Of a stretch of 64,000 bases of DNA, positions 42,158 to 54,340 are shown one piece after another. Source of the stretch: Panax quinquefolius. Its lineage: Eukaryota > Streptophyta > Magnoliopsida > Apiales > Araliaceae. Location of the stretch: positions 88,350,005 through 88,414,004 of the forward strand of contig CM035165.1 of assembly GCA_020205615.1 (NCBI GenBank), in the 5' to 3' direction. The notes below the pieces were generated by a model. The model was not told the DNA's origin. It did no database searches and saw nothing but the letters and a program-made list of their open reading frames with translations. The position numbers and the translations under genes were made by a program. The number at the start of each line of letters is the position of its first letter. Positions within the stretch are counted from its first letter, which is position 1.

Positions 42158-42508
42158 ATGTCTAATGACATAAAATCTCGTGTTATCATAAGACATGGTT
42201 GTGCACATCCACTTGCTGAGTATATCTACGAGCACTACCTATATGATCTTGGAGTATATTTGAAATATAATTTTCACTTGGAGACAACGGAGATAATTAT
42301 ATGTCAAGAGAAGACTCACCATTGGAAAGAAGATGATAGTAATCTTCTTATTTTTCTTTGGGAGCTTTTGGGTTAACCAAGGATAATTCTGTGGACATAT
42401 GATATCTATCATAACCTAGACGCATGGCCTCCCATGTACGAAGGTTTCCTTGACTATTTTCCAAAGATTTTAATTTCTAAAACAATTATTGACTGTACCT
42501 TTATGTAA
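42158..42508 (+). pseudogene. LTR-encoded 116-aa ORF, X 3' LTR copy (one stop)
   Basis: 351 bases, same start and end as the others, no indel. Codon 73 has changed from CAA to TAA (near 42374). Codon 56, a stop in the X 5' copy, is TGG here. The two X copies therefore had an intact common ancestor. Confidence 0.6.
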
Positions 42509-42702
42509 GGTACCATTGTAAGGTCTTGTGGTCAAGGCACCACGAGAGTTATATATATTTGTATTAAAACTCACAGTTTATCTGTTGTCGTACTCTGCAC
42601 GATAGTTCAACAATTTTATAAATGAAGTTTATATTTGATTTTTATAGTGAGATATCTGGCGACTCAGAATGGGCCGTGTGGACCTATTTTGGGGGCGTCA
42701 CA

Positions 42703-43066
42703 CAAATGATACTGTGATAATAATTGAATCAATAATATGAGAGATATGATGCAACAATTACTGTAGCAATAATTGAGTATAACTAAGTGACTTCTCACGT
42801 AAGCATCAATAATCAATTCCGTTTGCTACTATGCCACCATGCGTATTACTATACTTTTACTACCGGGTAGTTCAATAGTTTTAACGGTAACACTTTCGCC
42901 GTTATTTTTATAAAAAGATAATTATATTGTTTTCTAACTACGACAATACTTCCGTTGTGGGGTCCACCAATGATTGTGCCGTCGTACGAATATTCTTTGT
43001 TAAAACTAATATTTCCCGACACAACGAATATTTTATAACAACTTGCTTACTTTGCAAAATTTTCAA
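42703..43066 (-). mobile_element. Reverse gypsy LTR fragment (right flank of X)
   Basis: On the minus strand it matches the V LTR from about 47405: GCAAGTTGTTATA, TATTCGTACGACGGCACAAT, GTGGACCCCACAACGG, CTTACGTGAGAAGTCAC. It joins the 4791-4865 piece across X. Its outer end is fused directly to a copia LTR at 43066/43067, without the first ~100 LTR bases. Confidence 0.8.
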
Positions 43067-44081
43067 ATCAATTAGAAAAATTCTAATCTTATTTAAATAA
43101 ATAAATTAAACTATTAATTTATATAAATAAATAATATTTATTCTATAATAGGGATAAACCTCCCTAGCGATTAACGACTCTTCAGATAATATAGATTTCA
43201 ACATTAATCATAAAAGAATCTTTGAGTAAATAGTTACCGTACAATTCAATCCTTCCACCATACAATGTCCCAATTAAATATAAGACATGGAATTACTATC
43301 AAGTCTTATTTTATTTAATTATATGTATTTCGATTCTTAAATGCACAACACCAAATAATACAAATTAGAAACTCCTTTCTAATTTCATTATGTCTTGGCC
43401 TTGAACTACTAGGTTGTCATTTATCGAATCACATAGAACATTTTTCTTCTTTTACTAGAAGTGGTAGATTCTTTATTGATCATTCACTATCTCCATATAT
43501 AACTTATTATACCCAATCATATCCTTTGATATACCCTAAGGGTCATAAGAAATAAGTCAAAGTATAATTCATTATACACAAGATACTATGATGATCTCAA
43601 GTCTAAGGATTACTTGTACTACTATCACTTCAGGAATTCCTATTGACAGGTAAGTAAAACTCCATTAGGTATTCCTTAGCGAGTCACGTTCAGTGAACTT
43701 ATTCTCCGATAAGCACCTACATACTTGCTTTAGTGTCTCCACACAAATGATCATGAGATCAATCATCCTCATCCAATGAGCAAGTAACGTATGTACCAAT
43801 CTATCCGGATTCACTAATCCCCTTTTTAGTAATCCATCGATTAGAAAAAATTTAGTTTTTAAGCTATCTAAGAATTTAGATCTCATTAGAATGATCATTA
43901 TCATTATTCTAAAAGCATTGCTTAAAACTATGGGTTTATCACAAATTATAAAGCAACATCATGTAGATAATTAAAAGCCTTTAATAAATTAATACTTTTT
44001 TTTATTAATAAATGAATAAGATTGTTACAAAGTATATGCTTTATCATCAAACATGATTGGCTTGTGTGCATACTACTTTCA
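43067..44081 (-). repeat. 3' LTR of copia element T (reverse, truncated)
   Basis: On the minus strand it starts TGAAAGTAGTATGCACACAA at 44081 next to a GTGGGAGAT polypurine tract and matches the R 5' LTR (57769 onward). Only about 1.0 of 1.9 kb remains; it is cut at 43067. The minus-strand 79-codon frame at 43665 is not supported as a gene. Confidence 0.85.
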
Positions 44082-44840
44082 ATCTCCCACTTGCACTAAA
44101 GCCAATCGCCATGGTATCTCATTCCCTTATTATCTAAGTGACGATTATCCTGCTGTTAGATAAGCTTTAGTTAATGGATATGTAATGTTGTTCTTGAGAG
44201 TCTACTATCTCTATAGTGACTTCTCCTCTTTCAATGTTTCTTTAATCAAATGAAAGTGCCGCAACACATGTTTTGATCCAAGATGAGACTTAGGAACTAT
44301 TCCTAGTTCTGTAATGAACTTTTCATCCAAACAATCAACTTGCAGCTTCATTTACAGCTATATACTTTGTCTTTATCACTAAACAAGCAACTCTTTGCTT
44401 TTTGGAACTTTTCCAATTCATTGCACCACCGTTCAAGGTAACACCTTACCCTAGAGTGGATTTACTATCGTCTTGGTCAATCTGAAAAACTTGAGTCTGT
44501 TAAGCCCTCTAGTTTTTAATTCAGACCCACCATAAATTTGATCACATCCTTAGTGCCGATTAAGTACTTTAAAATGTTTTTTTACTATCTTACAGTGATC
44601 TTATCCAGAATATAACTGATCAACATCAAGTCTCGTACATTTCATTACATACATGATAGTTACTCATGCGATCTCTGTTTTAGGAGTCTATGGGAATTAT
44701 TAAGAAAGATACACTCCAGGGCTCATCAACATGAGACATCTCTTGGAGTTTGCCATGCTAAACGACTTTAGCATCAAATGAATATACGTTCATTGGGTTA
44801 AGCCGAGCATCCTTTTAAATATATCTTTATAGATTTGTAT
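44082..44840 (-). pseudogene. Copia element T: RT tail and RNase H (degenerate)
   Basis: Minus strand, reading down from 44840: I-Q-I-Y-K-D-I-F-K-R-M-L-G-L-T-Q (RT tail), S-M-A-N-S-K-R, then an RNase H with L-N-G-G-A-M-N-W-K-S-S-K-K near 44440-44400, K-T-K-Y-I-A-V-N-E-A-A near 44365, and G-S-K-H-V-x-R-H-F-H-L near 44270. Several stops. GTGGGAGA at 44083-44090 is the polypurine tract. The upstream part of T is lost at 44841, where the U LTR starts. Confidence 0.85.
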
Positions 44841-47302
44841 TGTGAGGGCCCCAGATATGGGTCCCAAATCACAGCGGATCTGGTACAATCATTCTATAAC
44901 TATTGCAGAAGATATAAACATATATTATTTATATATTAAACTTTACACACTATCCCCAAGGTCAAGTAACCTTAACTTAATACACAATTCATAACCTATC
45001 TAACATATAATGTAATTATCATACAACACTGTTACATTTCTAGCTGCACATATTATCCCAAGCTGAACTTATCTTTATCTTTTCCTGTATCCGACGTATT
45101 CGTCTTAATCTGCAATGTTTATCATGATATAGCAAGGGTGAGCAACAAGTTTACCCAGCAAGTAAAAATTCAATAAATTAAGGATATATCATGATAGAAA
45201 GAATTAAATAATAAGCTGGCTAAAGTTCTACAATATAATTGTGAACTAGTATGAACAAATTTTTGTAGCTGAACGATCATTGAACATAAATAAATATATC
45301 TGGACCCAATGGTAATGAAGGTGATCAACCTTTCATACCTGATGAATACATATAATGTGCACAGAGTACGAATCAATAATCCATAGACATGGTATAATCA
45401 ATAGTGATTAACCACAAGCATATTTCAAAAATATCAACTCGAGGTCGAGTTAGAGAAAACTTGCATGTTCGGTCGATTACTGTTACACAATTTATTTAGC
45501 TTTGTCTAAAGACCTAATATATAAATAATATTGATATACAAATTAGAATAATATCATCACAATTATAAAATAACCTAAACATATTAACACATAATCCTAT
45601 CAGTCTATACAACACATAAGACCTAGTATCAAGTCAAACTATTTCAGTATGAGTTGAGTTCGGTATTATTTCGACATCCCGACGGCCTAGTCAGACAAAT
45701 ATCGAGCCTATTTTCCTTAAGACTCTGCCTAAACGCAACACAATTATCTTAGATAATTTTATTATCAGTCAAAATATTTTTCATAAGCTCATAATAATTT
45801 TTAAATAATTATTAATATTTATCATGATTTTTCAATCATTAATATCGTATTTATATGATTTAAATAACACTTAATTCCATTATCATTAATATTTATTTAA
45901 TATCAAATATTAATGAAATACATAACATAATATTATAATATATTTATAATATCTCAAAGTATTTTTAATACTTTATTATTGCCTTTAAATGATTTTAAAG
46001 TAATTAAAACCATTATAATTAAGCGTCATTAATATTAAAATATTAATATTTTTCATGACAAAATATCAAAATTATATTTTATAACACTTAAATAATTTTT
46101 ATATGATTTTTATATCATAAATTCTATTTTTCATAATTTATTTAATACATTTAGTAAATAAATAATTATCATTAATATTAATTTATTAATTAAATTCATC
46201 ACAAAATATTAAAAGTCATTAAAAATAACTTAAAATATTTTCTTATACCATAATATAATTTTAAATGATTTTTTCAAGTATTAAAATCGGTTTTAAGTAA
46301 TTTATTTAATATTAAAATTAAATAAATTAAATACCATTAATACTCCAAAAATATTAATTATTAATGCAATATATCCTAAATTATTAAAAACCCATTTTTA
46401 GACTTTAAAATAATTTTTAAGAATTTATTAAGAATTTTAAATAATTAAAAACTATTTTTCTCTATTTATTAAATAAAATAATTCATTTTAGAAATAAACT
46501 GTCACTAAAGGGGCTTTAGGCGACAATTCGTCGCTATTGGTGTTCTTGGGCCAAACCCAGAACTTCATAGTCAGTTTGCAGGGGCCTAGTTTGACCATCA
46601 TTTGATGTATGATCTTAGTATTTTCTGGGATGTTTAAAGTGTTAATGTTGTATATTGCACAAACATGGCCAAATAACTTAACAGTAGCAAGATCAGAGGC
46701 CACAAAAATGTTGTCAGGAGGTTCTTGGAAATTTGAGTTGCCCAGAAAGCAGTCTCCCATAATCGGTTAATGCACTTTGACCCATAATAACTTGCAATCT
46801 ATATATGATCTGGGCTTGATTCAAGTTCCAGACCAAATCCCTTACTACATACTACATGTACAAGCCTTTAAAACACAAAAACACATAACAAGAACAGATC
46901 TATGGGGTCTGACATTTGACTGTCAGACCATATTTTCCAACTTTTCCAGATTTTTGAAAACTTTAAATTCGTGCATCTAGATGTTATGGATCTAGGATGT
47001 AACAACCCAGATCACTCAATAACATCCTTATACACCACTTAAAACAATAAACAACAACAAATAACATAAATCTCAAGGATTTACAAAAGTTAGGGTTTAT
47101 ACCATTTTAAGCCTTGATCTTGAATCTGATCATCATGATCTGATCTTGGGATACTATGGATCATACTAAGGACTGATCCACTTATAAATTTCGTGGGTCT
47201 AGAGAGAGAGAGTGTGTGTTGGTTGAGTATTGGTGACCAAATAAGCTAATTTTAGTGACTTTTCTCTTTCTTGATCTATATATAAGATGGTGAAATGAAC
47301 TT
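44841..47302 (-). mobile_element. Element U: partial reverse gypsy LTR inserted in T
   Basis: On the minus strand it ends CTGGGGCCCTCACA at 44841 and contains TTACTTGCTGGGTAAACTTG / TTGCTCACCCTT near 45140-45165, the counterpart of TTTACTGGGCTAGTTGAGCT CACCC in the X/Y/Z/V LTRs. A TATATATAG word near 47275-47285 (minus strand) would suit a promoter. 45750-46480 is extremely AT-rich. Its U3 part is missing because V begins at 47303. The classification as a solo or partial LTR is inference. Confidence 0.55.
46488..46760 (-). other. 90-codon open frame in U (doubtful gene)
   Basis: Minus-strand ATG at 46760 opens MGDCFLGNSNFQEPPDNIFV to a stop at 46488. Base composition is less AT-rich than the surrounding LTR. 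I recognise no domain, and the position downstream of the putative U promoter would fit a leader ORF. With a single copy I cannot tell it from chance. Confidence 0.2.
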
Positions 47303-48162
47303 TGTAAGACCCCAACTTTTATGAATAAAGATGAATTTTTCTATAAATATCATTTTTGAATATTAAGGTTTGAATTTGTTATAATGTTATAGTTGTGGGT
47401 AATATTTATAAATTTTGCAAGGTACATAAGTTGTTATATTATATTCGATTGGTCTGGGAATATTCGTTTTAATAGAGAATATTCGTACGACGACACAATC
47501 ATTGGTGGACCCCACAACGTAATTATTATCGGAATGAGAAAGCGACATAAATATCTTTTTATGAAAATAACGGCGAAAGTTTTACTGCTAACTTTTGAAA
47601 TAACCGGTGTTAAAAGTACAAAGAATACGCGTGGTCGTGATAAGAGTAGACACAAGATTGATTATTATCGATGCTTACGTGAGAAGTCACCGCTTTTTTT
47701 ACTCAATAATTGTTGATAGTATCTCACGTTATTTGATTCAATTATTGTCAATATTTTATATATTATTAAATCAATAATTGAGATGACAAGTTATTCATAT
47801 TATTATATGCATAATTAACAATGTCTAGAAAGTTCGTCGAAGAAAGGTTTGGTCACCTAATCATGCGCTAATAGGAGAAATTCTTATCTGAAAGCCCCCT
47901 CTTTCCTGGGAACGATCTCGTTGTTAATATTGCGAGTTATAATAATGATGAATAAATGTTGTTAAAAATATTGAGGAAATTTTTATGAAGTATTTAATGT
48001 AAATTTTGCTTATTTGATAGACCCCCATTTACCCATTTTTCAAAATAATCTCAGAGAAAATTATTTAATATATATATAAGGTGGGGCCACATATATGGGG
48101 TCCACTAAGAAAAATGAAATCTAGGGGGGGGAGAATTATTTTGGTTCACTTGGGAGGTTTGT

Positions 48163-48165
<3 letters not shown>

Positions 48166-48203
<38 letters not shown>
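48166..48203 (+). repeat. (TA)18 microsatellite in the V 5' LTR
   Basis: Perfect TA run; the 3' LTR equivalent (55589-55606) has only nine or so units. Confidence 0.9.
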
Positions 48204-48208
<5 letters not shown>

Positions 48209-48395
48209 GAGTTTTGTTTTTTTATGAAAAATAGAATATATTATATTTTAATTGCATAGTATTTTATATGTATAGGTATTACAAGAAATTTTAAAAAAAA
48301 AATTCTAGCCTCGTGAAATTGAAAAATTTTAATTTCAAATACTATGCAAATTCCGTGTGATTCTAAAAATTCAAATAGTATCCTTTCCATTCTCC

Positions 48396-48403
48396 TATAA
48401 ATA
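48396..48403 (+). promoter_or_regulatory. LTR TATA box (V 5' LTR)
   Basis: TATAAATAGGATGCTTAG, followed by AGAATTGAAAATCACACC. Confidence 0.75.
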
Positions 48404-48568
48404 GGATGCTTAGTTAGAATTGAAAATCACACCGTAATCAGAGAATTCTTCTTCTATAATATTGAGCGTATTTCTTTCGAGTTGTAGAAAGCTTTGAGCA
48501 TAGAAAACAGTGAAAGTTTTCTTCAAGAATATCCCCGCTATACCAGTTGGAATACTCTTCTTTTCAAG

Positions 48569-49616
48569 GTAAAGGATGTTATTTTTGTTCAGTATTCGTA
48601 TAAAATAATATTTTCTTCCATACTCTGTCGTATGTAAGTAATATTATTTCGTTTTAGATTTTGAATTCTATACTTATTTTGTTAAGTTTTGGCTTCTATA
48701 CTCCATGAAATTAGTAGAATATCCTTGATATTTGCGCTTCATCCAGTATCTTTTCATAGAAATATTATTCTGAGCATTCTTGATAAGTTTTAACTTTTTC
48801 ATGTCGGGGTACTATTCCTAGGGTTACTATTCCCGAAGTTACTATTCATAGGGTACTATTCACTCGATTACTATTCACCTGGGGTACTATTCATGACAAA
48901 AATTGATTTTTTTTCGGTCCAAATCATTTTTGATACAATATTATTCTTGAATTTTACTCCACAAAGCAGTATCATGTTGACAATTTGGACATTATTGAAT
49001 TATGGATAAATTAAATTATAAATCTTTAAAAATTTATCCTTTGCTTTCTTTTAATTGAATTCTTATATCATTGTCATCATCCTCATGCTTTATATTATGT
49101 TGAAAGTCATCGTGGGTCAGTAGTGCATAGATGGACTTGGTATGATTATGACTGTGGATTATTTTAAGATAATCACGACCGTAATGTTACAAATGATGTG
49201 GTAAAAGTCCTCATCGCCCGTAGTACATGATGGATGCTTGTTGGCATGATCATGACTATTGGATGAAAACACACTAATATCCTCGCCCGTAGTGCATGGA
49301 TAATTTGTGGTCGTGATACTAATGAATATCATCGGGCCATAGTGTGTGGATGATTCGATGATGTGGATTATTTATTGTCGAGTCTCAAACGATAAAAGTG
49401 ATGAAAAACCTTTTAAATCATGTAAGATAGTAGATTTTATACTCTACTTGACTCTTCTAATGGATCGCTTTGTTCACAGTAGTTAAACTTGATGTTTATT
49501 ATATTTTATCGTTTAACATCGTTGAAGGCTAACGATAAATTATTCTACATTATCTTAGTCATAATATTTTTATCGGGCTAGTTGAGCTCACCCTTTGCTT
49601 TCATTGTTCTCTTCAG
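48569..49616 (+). other. Putative LTR intron (V 5' LTR)
   Basis: Donor TCAAG/GTAAAGG at 48569 and acceptor TTGTTCTCTTCAG/AAAT ending at 49616 bound 1048 bases containing the 12-bp array. Inference. Confidence 0.3.
48808..48898 (+). repeat. 12-bp ACTATTCAC array (V 5' LTR)
   Basis: Six units with GGGTTACTATTCCCGAAG-type variants. Confidence 0.85.
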
Positions 49617-49882
49617 AAATGAGAATATAGCCGAGACTAGTCTGGGAATGGAGTGAGTGACTGGTCCAGATGTTTCAGTATTAGTAGTCCTCACTATTCT
49701 ATGAAATAGTGTGATAATAAATGTATTGAGGACTTATTTTGAGTTTGAATAATCGCTAGAAGATAATATTTGTATTAAAACTCACATTTCATGTTGTATA
49801 TTTAAGTTTGTATTCAATTCTATACCATGTATTTGGCGACTCGTAATGGGTGATGTATACCTATTTTGGGGGCGCCACAGTT

Positions 49883-49896
49883 TGGTATCAAAGCTT
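49883..49896 (+). other. Primer-binding site of V
   Basis: TGGTATCAAAGCTT, the X/Y site with one change, four bases after the LTR end. Confidence 0.85.
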
Positions 49897-50068
49897 AGGA
49901 TATGATCCCCGGCCGAGATGTGAGACAAGAACTAGGAGGGGAGAGACGGAAATTCCTTCTTCGCTAGTATGACCTACCTAAGTTTATTTGTTATTTAATT
50001 GGCTCACGTAAATATAGGGATAATATGTGATATGTCAATTAACCCTTGTTTTGTGGCAGTATTTGAAA

Positions 50069-51190
50069 ATGACATCCGAGAATGTTGAGAAGAGAAATGG
50101 AGCACATGAGACCATTGAGTCACCACAGATCAATACCTAGGATAATGTGCATCAGGAAGGCAATAATCCTCAGGAAAACAACAACACTGACCAAATGATG
50201 AATGATGGGATGTTCAGAGGCTTTTCTGCAATTCATGCAACATCAAAAGAGAGAGAGACTCTTGTTCAAAATGTAGGTGGAAACATCGGCAACTCTCTTT
50301 GATGGTCACCGCTAAGCAGCTTCAAGGAGTTGGGACCACCGGAGTTTAATGGAGAGCCAAAACCACTTAAGGCGTGAGACGTGGATAAAATAGATCACCA
50401 AGATATTTGATGTCTTGGGATGCTCCGAGGAGCAAAAAATTTCCTTTGCCACCTTTATGTTGCGAGAGAGAGCAGACATCGGTGGGAATCAGTAAAGCGA
50501 CTCAACCCCGCCAGACCGAAGATGTCTTGGGAGAAGTTCCAAGAACTATTCAACGACAAGTACTTTTCCGAAAAAGTATTCATACATTCAAAAGAGGTAG
50601 AGTTCATCAAGTCGAGCAAAACAATACGACCGTGTCGCAAAGACGGGCTAAGTTTGCCGAAGAGTTTCCTGGCCACATCCCACTTAGTTGATAATGAGGA
50701 GAGAATGACACGGATGTTTCTAAGAGGTTAAAACCCGAGATACGTCAATACCTTATCTCTCACAAACCGTGTTTTCAGTATTCGATGTGTTGTAAATAGG
50801 GCTCGCTTATCGAGCGCGATAATGAGTCAACCCAACCAAGAGAGAGCAAAGCCGACAAAATGATAATACCAAAGGGTATAGCCATCAAAAAGGACAACAA
50901 ACGTGAGGAATCAACATGCCAGTAAATGGTAACCACTTTGGTGGTAATTCAAGACAATAAAAAAGTGGACATTTCAAGAAGAGGAGATTCAACAATGATG
51001 GAAAGACGCCAAGACCAAACCTGTTGTTAAGGAAGGAGAACGACCACCACCCATCATATGCTTCAAAATGGAGGGGAGGGACACATCACCAAACTGTATG
51101 CGATAGTCCAAAACGTGTTACAATTGTGGAAGAGAAGGTCACCTAGCTAGATTTTGTCGTCGCAGGAAGCCAAGTCCAGTTGGATGGTGA
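50069..51190 (+). pseudogene. V gag with zinc-knuckle remnants
   Basis: ATG at 50069 (M-T-S-E-N-V) as in Y. Frames change repeatedly; F-K-E-L-G-P-P-E-F-N-G, I-F-D-V-L-G-C, SWEKFQELFNDKYF and E-E-R-M-T-R-M-F-L-R-G can be read between 50320 and 50731. A V-T-I-V-E-E-K-V-T-like frame near 51118-51150 hides a shifted CYNCGREGHLARFC knuckle. Confidence 0.85.
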
Positions 51191-51740
51191 CACCAAATGG
51201 TCGCCCTGCAAAAGTCAAAACCAAAGAGTTCAAGGAGAGCGTTTGTTGTGACCTCCCAAAAAGAAAGGAACCCGAACGAGGTCATCACTTGTAAGCTTAT
51301 CATAAACTCTAGTGAAGTATATACCTTATTTGATACGGTTCTACCCATTTTTTATTTCTCCTACTTGCGCTCAACGCTTAAATTTGACTCGAGAAATTAG
51401 ACTTTGACTTATCTCGTTGAAACTCCGCTGGGAGAAACCTTCATTACATCCAATCGCTTATAAGTCTTGTTTGGTTCAAATCGGCACCTTCACATTACCG
51501 TCGATCTTATTTTTTAAAAATACTTGCATTTGACGTAATTTTAGGGATTGATTGGTTAACTACTCATCATGCAAAAATTGATTATTTTCGTAAGGTTGTT
51601 AGCTTTCATATTCCTAACCAACCTATTATGCTAATTCAAGCAACCAAACCATTAAAATCAATCATCGCTATCTCAAGCCATAAAGCTATTCGCTTATTAA
51701 AAATGGATGTCAAGCTTTCTTAGCTCATGTCACGGATTTA
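51191..51740 (+). pseudogene. V aspartic protease remnant
   Basis: S-R-R-A-F-V-V-T-S-Q-K-E-R-N-P-N-E-V-I-T opens the region (51229-51290), the same start retained in Z. LIINSSEVYTLFD then T-V-L-P-I-F-Y-F shows loss of the D-T-G-A triad. I-L-G-I-D-W-L and H-H-A-K-I-D are seen at 51541-51580. Confidence 0.8.
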
Positions 51741-52720
51741 AACAAAATACGCCGATTTGAATGATATTTCTATTGTTAATAAATTTCCGACGATTTCCTA
51801 AAGAACTTCCCCGCCTACCCCATAGCGTGAAATTGAATTTTGTATCGACCTTGAACCCCAGACAAAACCCATTTCCAAAGCCCCATATCGAATGGCTCCT
51901 ATTGAACTTCGTGGAGTTAAAGACCCAACCGCAGGAATTGTTAGACATTGGTTTCATTCATCCAAGACGTCTCCTCGGGGTGCTCCTATTCTATTCGTGA
52001 AGAAGAAAGATGGGAGTATGCGACTTTATATTGATTATCTGGAGTCGAATCATGTCACCATCAAAAATAGATACCCATTGCCTCGCATTGATGACCGTTT
52101 GTTTGACCGGTTGTAAGGCGCCAAATTTTTCAAAGATCGATCTTCGTTCGGATATCATCAATTAAAGATTAAAACCGATGACATTCCAAAGATCGCTTTT
52201 AACTCGAGACGGCATTACGAATTCCTAGTCATGTCTTTTTGATCGACTAATGCCCCGCCGCTTTCATGGATATGATGAATCGAGTATTCAAGGAATATTT
52301 AGATCACTTTGTGGTCATCTTTATTGATGACATCCTCATTTACTCCAAAAGCCGTGAAGATCATGAGCAACACTTGAGGCTGATACTCCAAAAGCTTCAT
52401 GAAAACAAGTTATATGCCAAGTTCAAGAAATGCGAGTTCTGGCTTGAGGAAGTAGCATTCTTTGGGCACGTAGTATCAAAGTCATGGAATATCTGTTGAC
52501 CCGCAAAGATCAAGCAATACAAAGTCGGGAGCAACCTAAATCAATGATCAAGTACGTAGCTTTTTTCGCTTAACCTGGTTATTATCGGAGATTCGTAGAA
52601 GGGTTTTCTCGAATCGCTACTCCATTAACTCACCGACTTGAAAAAGATACAAAATTTGGTTGAGCGAGGAATGTGAGAAGAGTTTTCAAGAACTCAAGAG
52701 GAGACTCATTTCAAAGACTG
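51741..52720 (+). pseudogene. V reverse transcriptase remnant
   Basis: Pieces include [24 protein letters not shown] (51975-52025), [30 protein letters not shown] with the intact [12 protein letters not shown] catalytic block at 52266-52360, and [12 protein letters not shown]. Frameshifts separate each. Same DNA family as Y RT. Confidence 0.9.
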
Positions 52721-53330
52721 CTCGGACAATACCATCCGCTCTTGAGGGATTTGTCATCTACATGATGATGCTTCAGCAAAAGGGTTAGGATGTGTTCTCA
52801 TGCAACATGGGAAAGTCATAGCCTATGCCTCTCGATAACTCAAAGAATATGAGAGGAATTATCCTACTCATGATCTAGAGTCGACAAATGTTGTTGTTTT
52901 CGCACTTAAAATTTGGAGGCATTACAGATGGGGAGAAAGTGGAGATCTATATGGATCATAAAAGCCTCAAATATTTCTTCACTCAAAAGGAACTCAACAT
53001 GCGAAAAACGACGTTGGCTCGAATCTGTTGAAAGATTATGATCATACTATTCAATACCATCCTCGAAAAGTGAACGTAGTAGCCGACGCATCGAGTAGTA
53101 AGATCATACGCGGTACGAAAAGCGATATTGTCAACGCAAAGGCCCATTTTGTATGACTTGCAAAGGATGGAGATAGAGTTAAAGAGACCCAGGACCCACG
53201 TGATGATGGCAAACATACGAGTAGAACCGACTTTAATCGATAAAGTTAAAGTCGCTTCAAGTTACGACACGGAGCCGATGCGTGATGAGGAAGAAAGTGA
53301 AAGAAGGTGCTATCCCTAAGCAAGAATCGA
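52721..53330 (+). pseudogene. V RNase H remnant
   Basis: A-S-A-K-G-L-G-C-V-L-M-Q-H-G-K-V near 52767-52815, [11 protein letters not shown] at 52849-52880, and [17 protein letters not shown] at 52957-53005, in different frames. A K-R-P-R-T-H-V-M-M-A-N insert near 53182-53210 is not present in Y. Confidence 0.85.
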
Positions 53331-54340
53331 TGAAGAAGGAATACTACGAGTCAACTCTAGACTTTGTGTTCCTAACGATTTCGATTTAAAGTATAAAATC
53401 ATGATGGAGGCACACAACACACACCATTTGTAATCCATCTCGGGAGTACTAAAATGTATCGTGATCTTCGACATACATTTTGGTGGAGCAATATGAAGAG
53501 AGAGATCGCAGAGTTTATCTCAAGGTGTTTAACTTGTCAACGTGTCAAGGCGGAGCATCAAGTGCCAAAAGGTCCATTGCAACCACTTGAAATTCCAGAA
53601 TGGAAATGAGAGCACATTACCATGGATTTTGTTACTGGTCTTCCTAAGGTTTCTCAAGGTATAAATGCAATTTGGGTCATTGTTGATAGATTGACTAAGT
53701 CTGCTCATTTCTTACCTATACGAGAAACTTATTCACTTGAACGTCTTGCTCGTATGTATATAAACGAGATTATAAGACTGCATGGTATGCCAGTATCCAT
53801 AGTTTTGGATCGAGACCCAAGATTCACTTCACGATTTTGGGTTAGTTTACAAAAAGCTATGGGCACGAATTTACGATTTAGTTCGGCGTATCATCCTCAA
53901 ACGGACGGACAGTCAGAGAGGACTATATAAACTCTTGAGGATCTATTAAGACTATATGTCCTTGACTTCAAAGGAAGTTGGGACAAGTTCTTGCCATTGG
54001 TGGAATTCTCCTACAACAACAAAGCTTATCAAGCAAGTATCTGCATGGCTCCATTCGAGGCGCCATATGGAAGAAAGTGTCGTTCTCAAAGATGTTGGGA
54101 TGAGGTGGGTGAAGCAACGTTGTTGGGACCGAAATTGGTACGCATGACTAACTAAAAGATTCAAATGATCCGACAACGTATAAAAACCTCACAAGATCGA
54201 CAAAAGAGTTATGCCGATCTTCATCGAAAGGACGTGGAATTCAATATCGAGAACATGTGTTGTTACGTGTTGCTCCATGGAAAGGAGTTACAAGATTTGG
54301 AAAGAGAGGAAAGCTCAATCCTCGATTCATCGCCCATTTT
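53331..54340 (+). pseudogene. V integrase
   Basis: HHCC remnant at 53405-53545 (C-L-T-C-Q-R-V-K). The core is open for 102 codons at 53622-53930: [64 protein letters not shown], so the D, D residues are intact in this part, better than in Y. It is interrupted by a TAA near 53928. Confidence 0.92.

Larger units (their letters stand above)
4866..42702 (+). mobile_element. Element X: non-autonomous long-LTR gypsy element, interrupted by nested insertions
   Basis: X starts TGTGAGACC at 4866 and ends GGGGGCGTCACA at 42702. Its 5' LTR is split (4866-7221 and 36818-38347) by element Y. The internal region is only 38348-38690 and the 3' LTR is 38691-42702 (4012 bp). Without the nested insertions X is about 8.2 kb, almost all LTR. 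A tRNA-iMet-type primer site and a polypurine tract are both present, so the element looks mobilisable but has no gag or pol. Flanks CAGAT/CAAAT suggest a target-site duplication. The sole coding candidate is the ORF inside each LTR. Confidence 0.85.
38691..42702 (+). repeat. X 3' LTR (4012 bp)
   Basis: Uninterrupted copy of the X LTR, from TGTGAGACCCCGAATTTTAT to GGGGGCGTCACA. In order: CAATTATTG sites (38927, 38980), TATA at 39707, donor at 39847, ~60-bp repeats, 12-bp array, six hairpin units, short 76-codon open frame (41570-41800), acceptor ending at 41940, 116-codon ORF, LTR end. Confidence 0.92.
47303..49879 (+). repeat. V 5' LTR (2577 bp)
   Basis: TGTAAGACCCCAACTTTTAT to GGGGGCGCCACA. 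CAATAATTG/CAATTATTG at 47704, 47739 and 47772, (TA)n, TATA at 48396, donor at 48569, 12-bp array, a loose series of CGTAGTGCATGGAT-like hairpin relics (49105-49350), acceptor ending at 49616. No 116-codon ORF. Confidence 0.92.
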
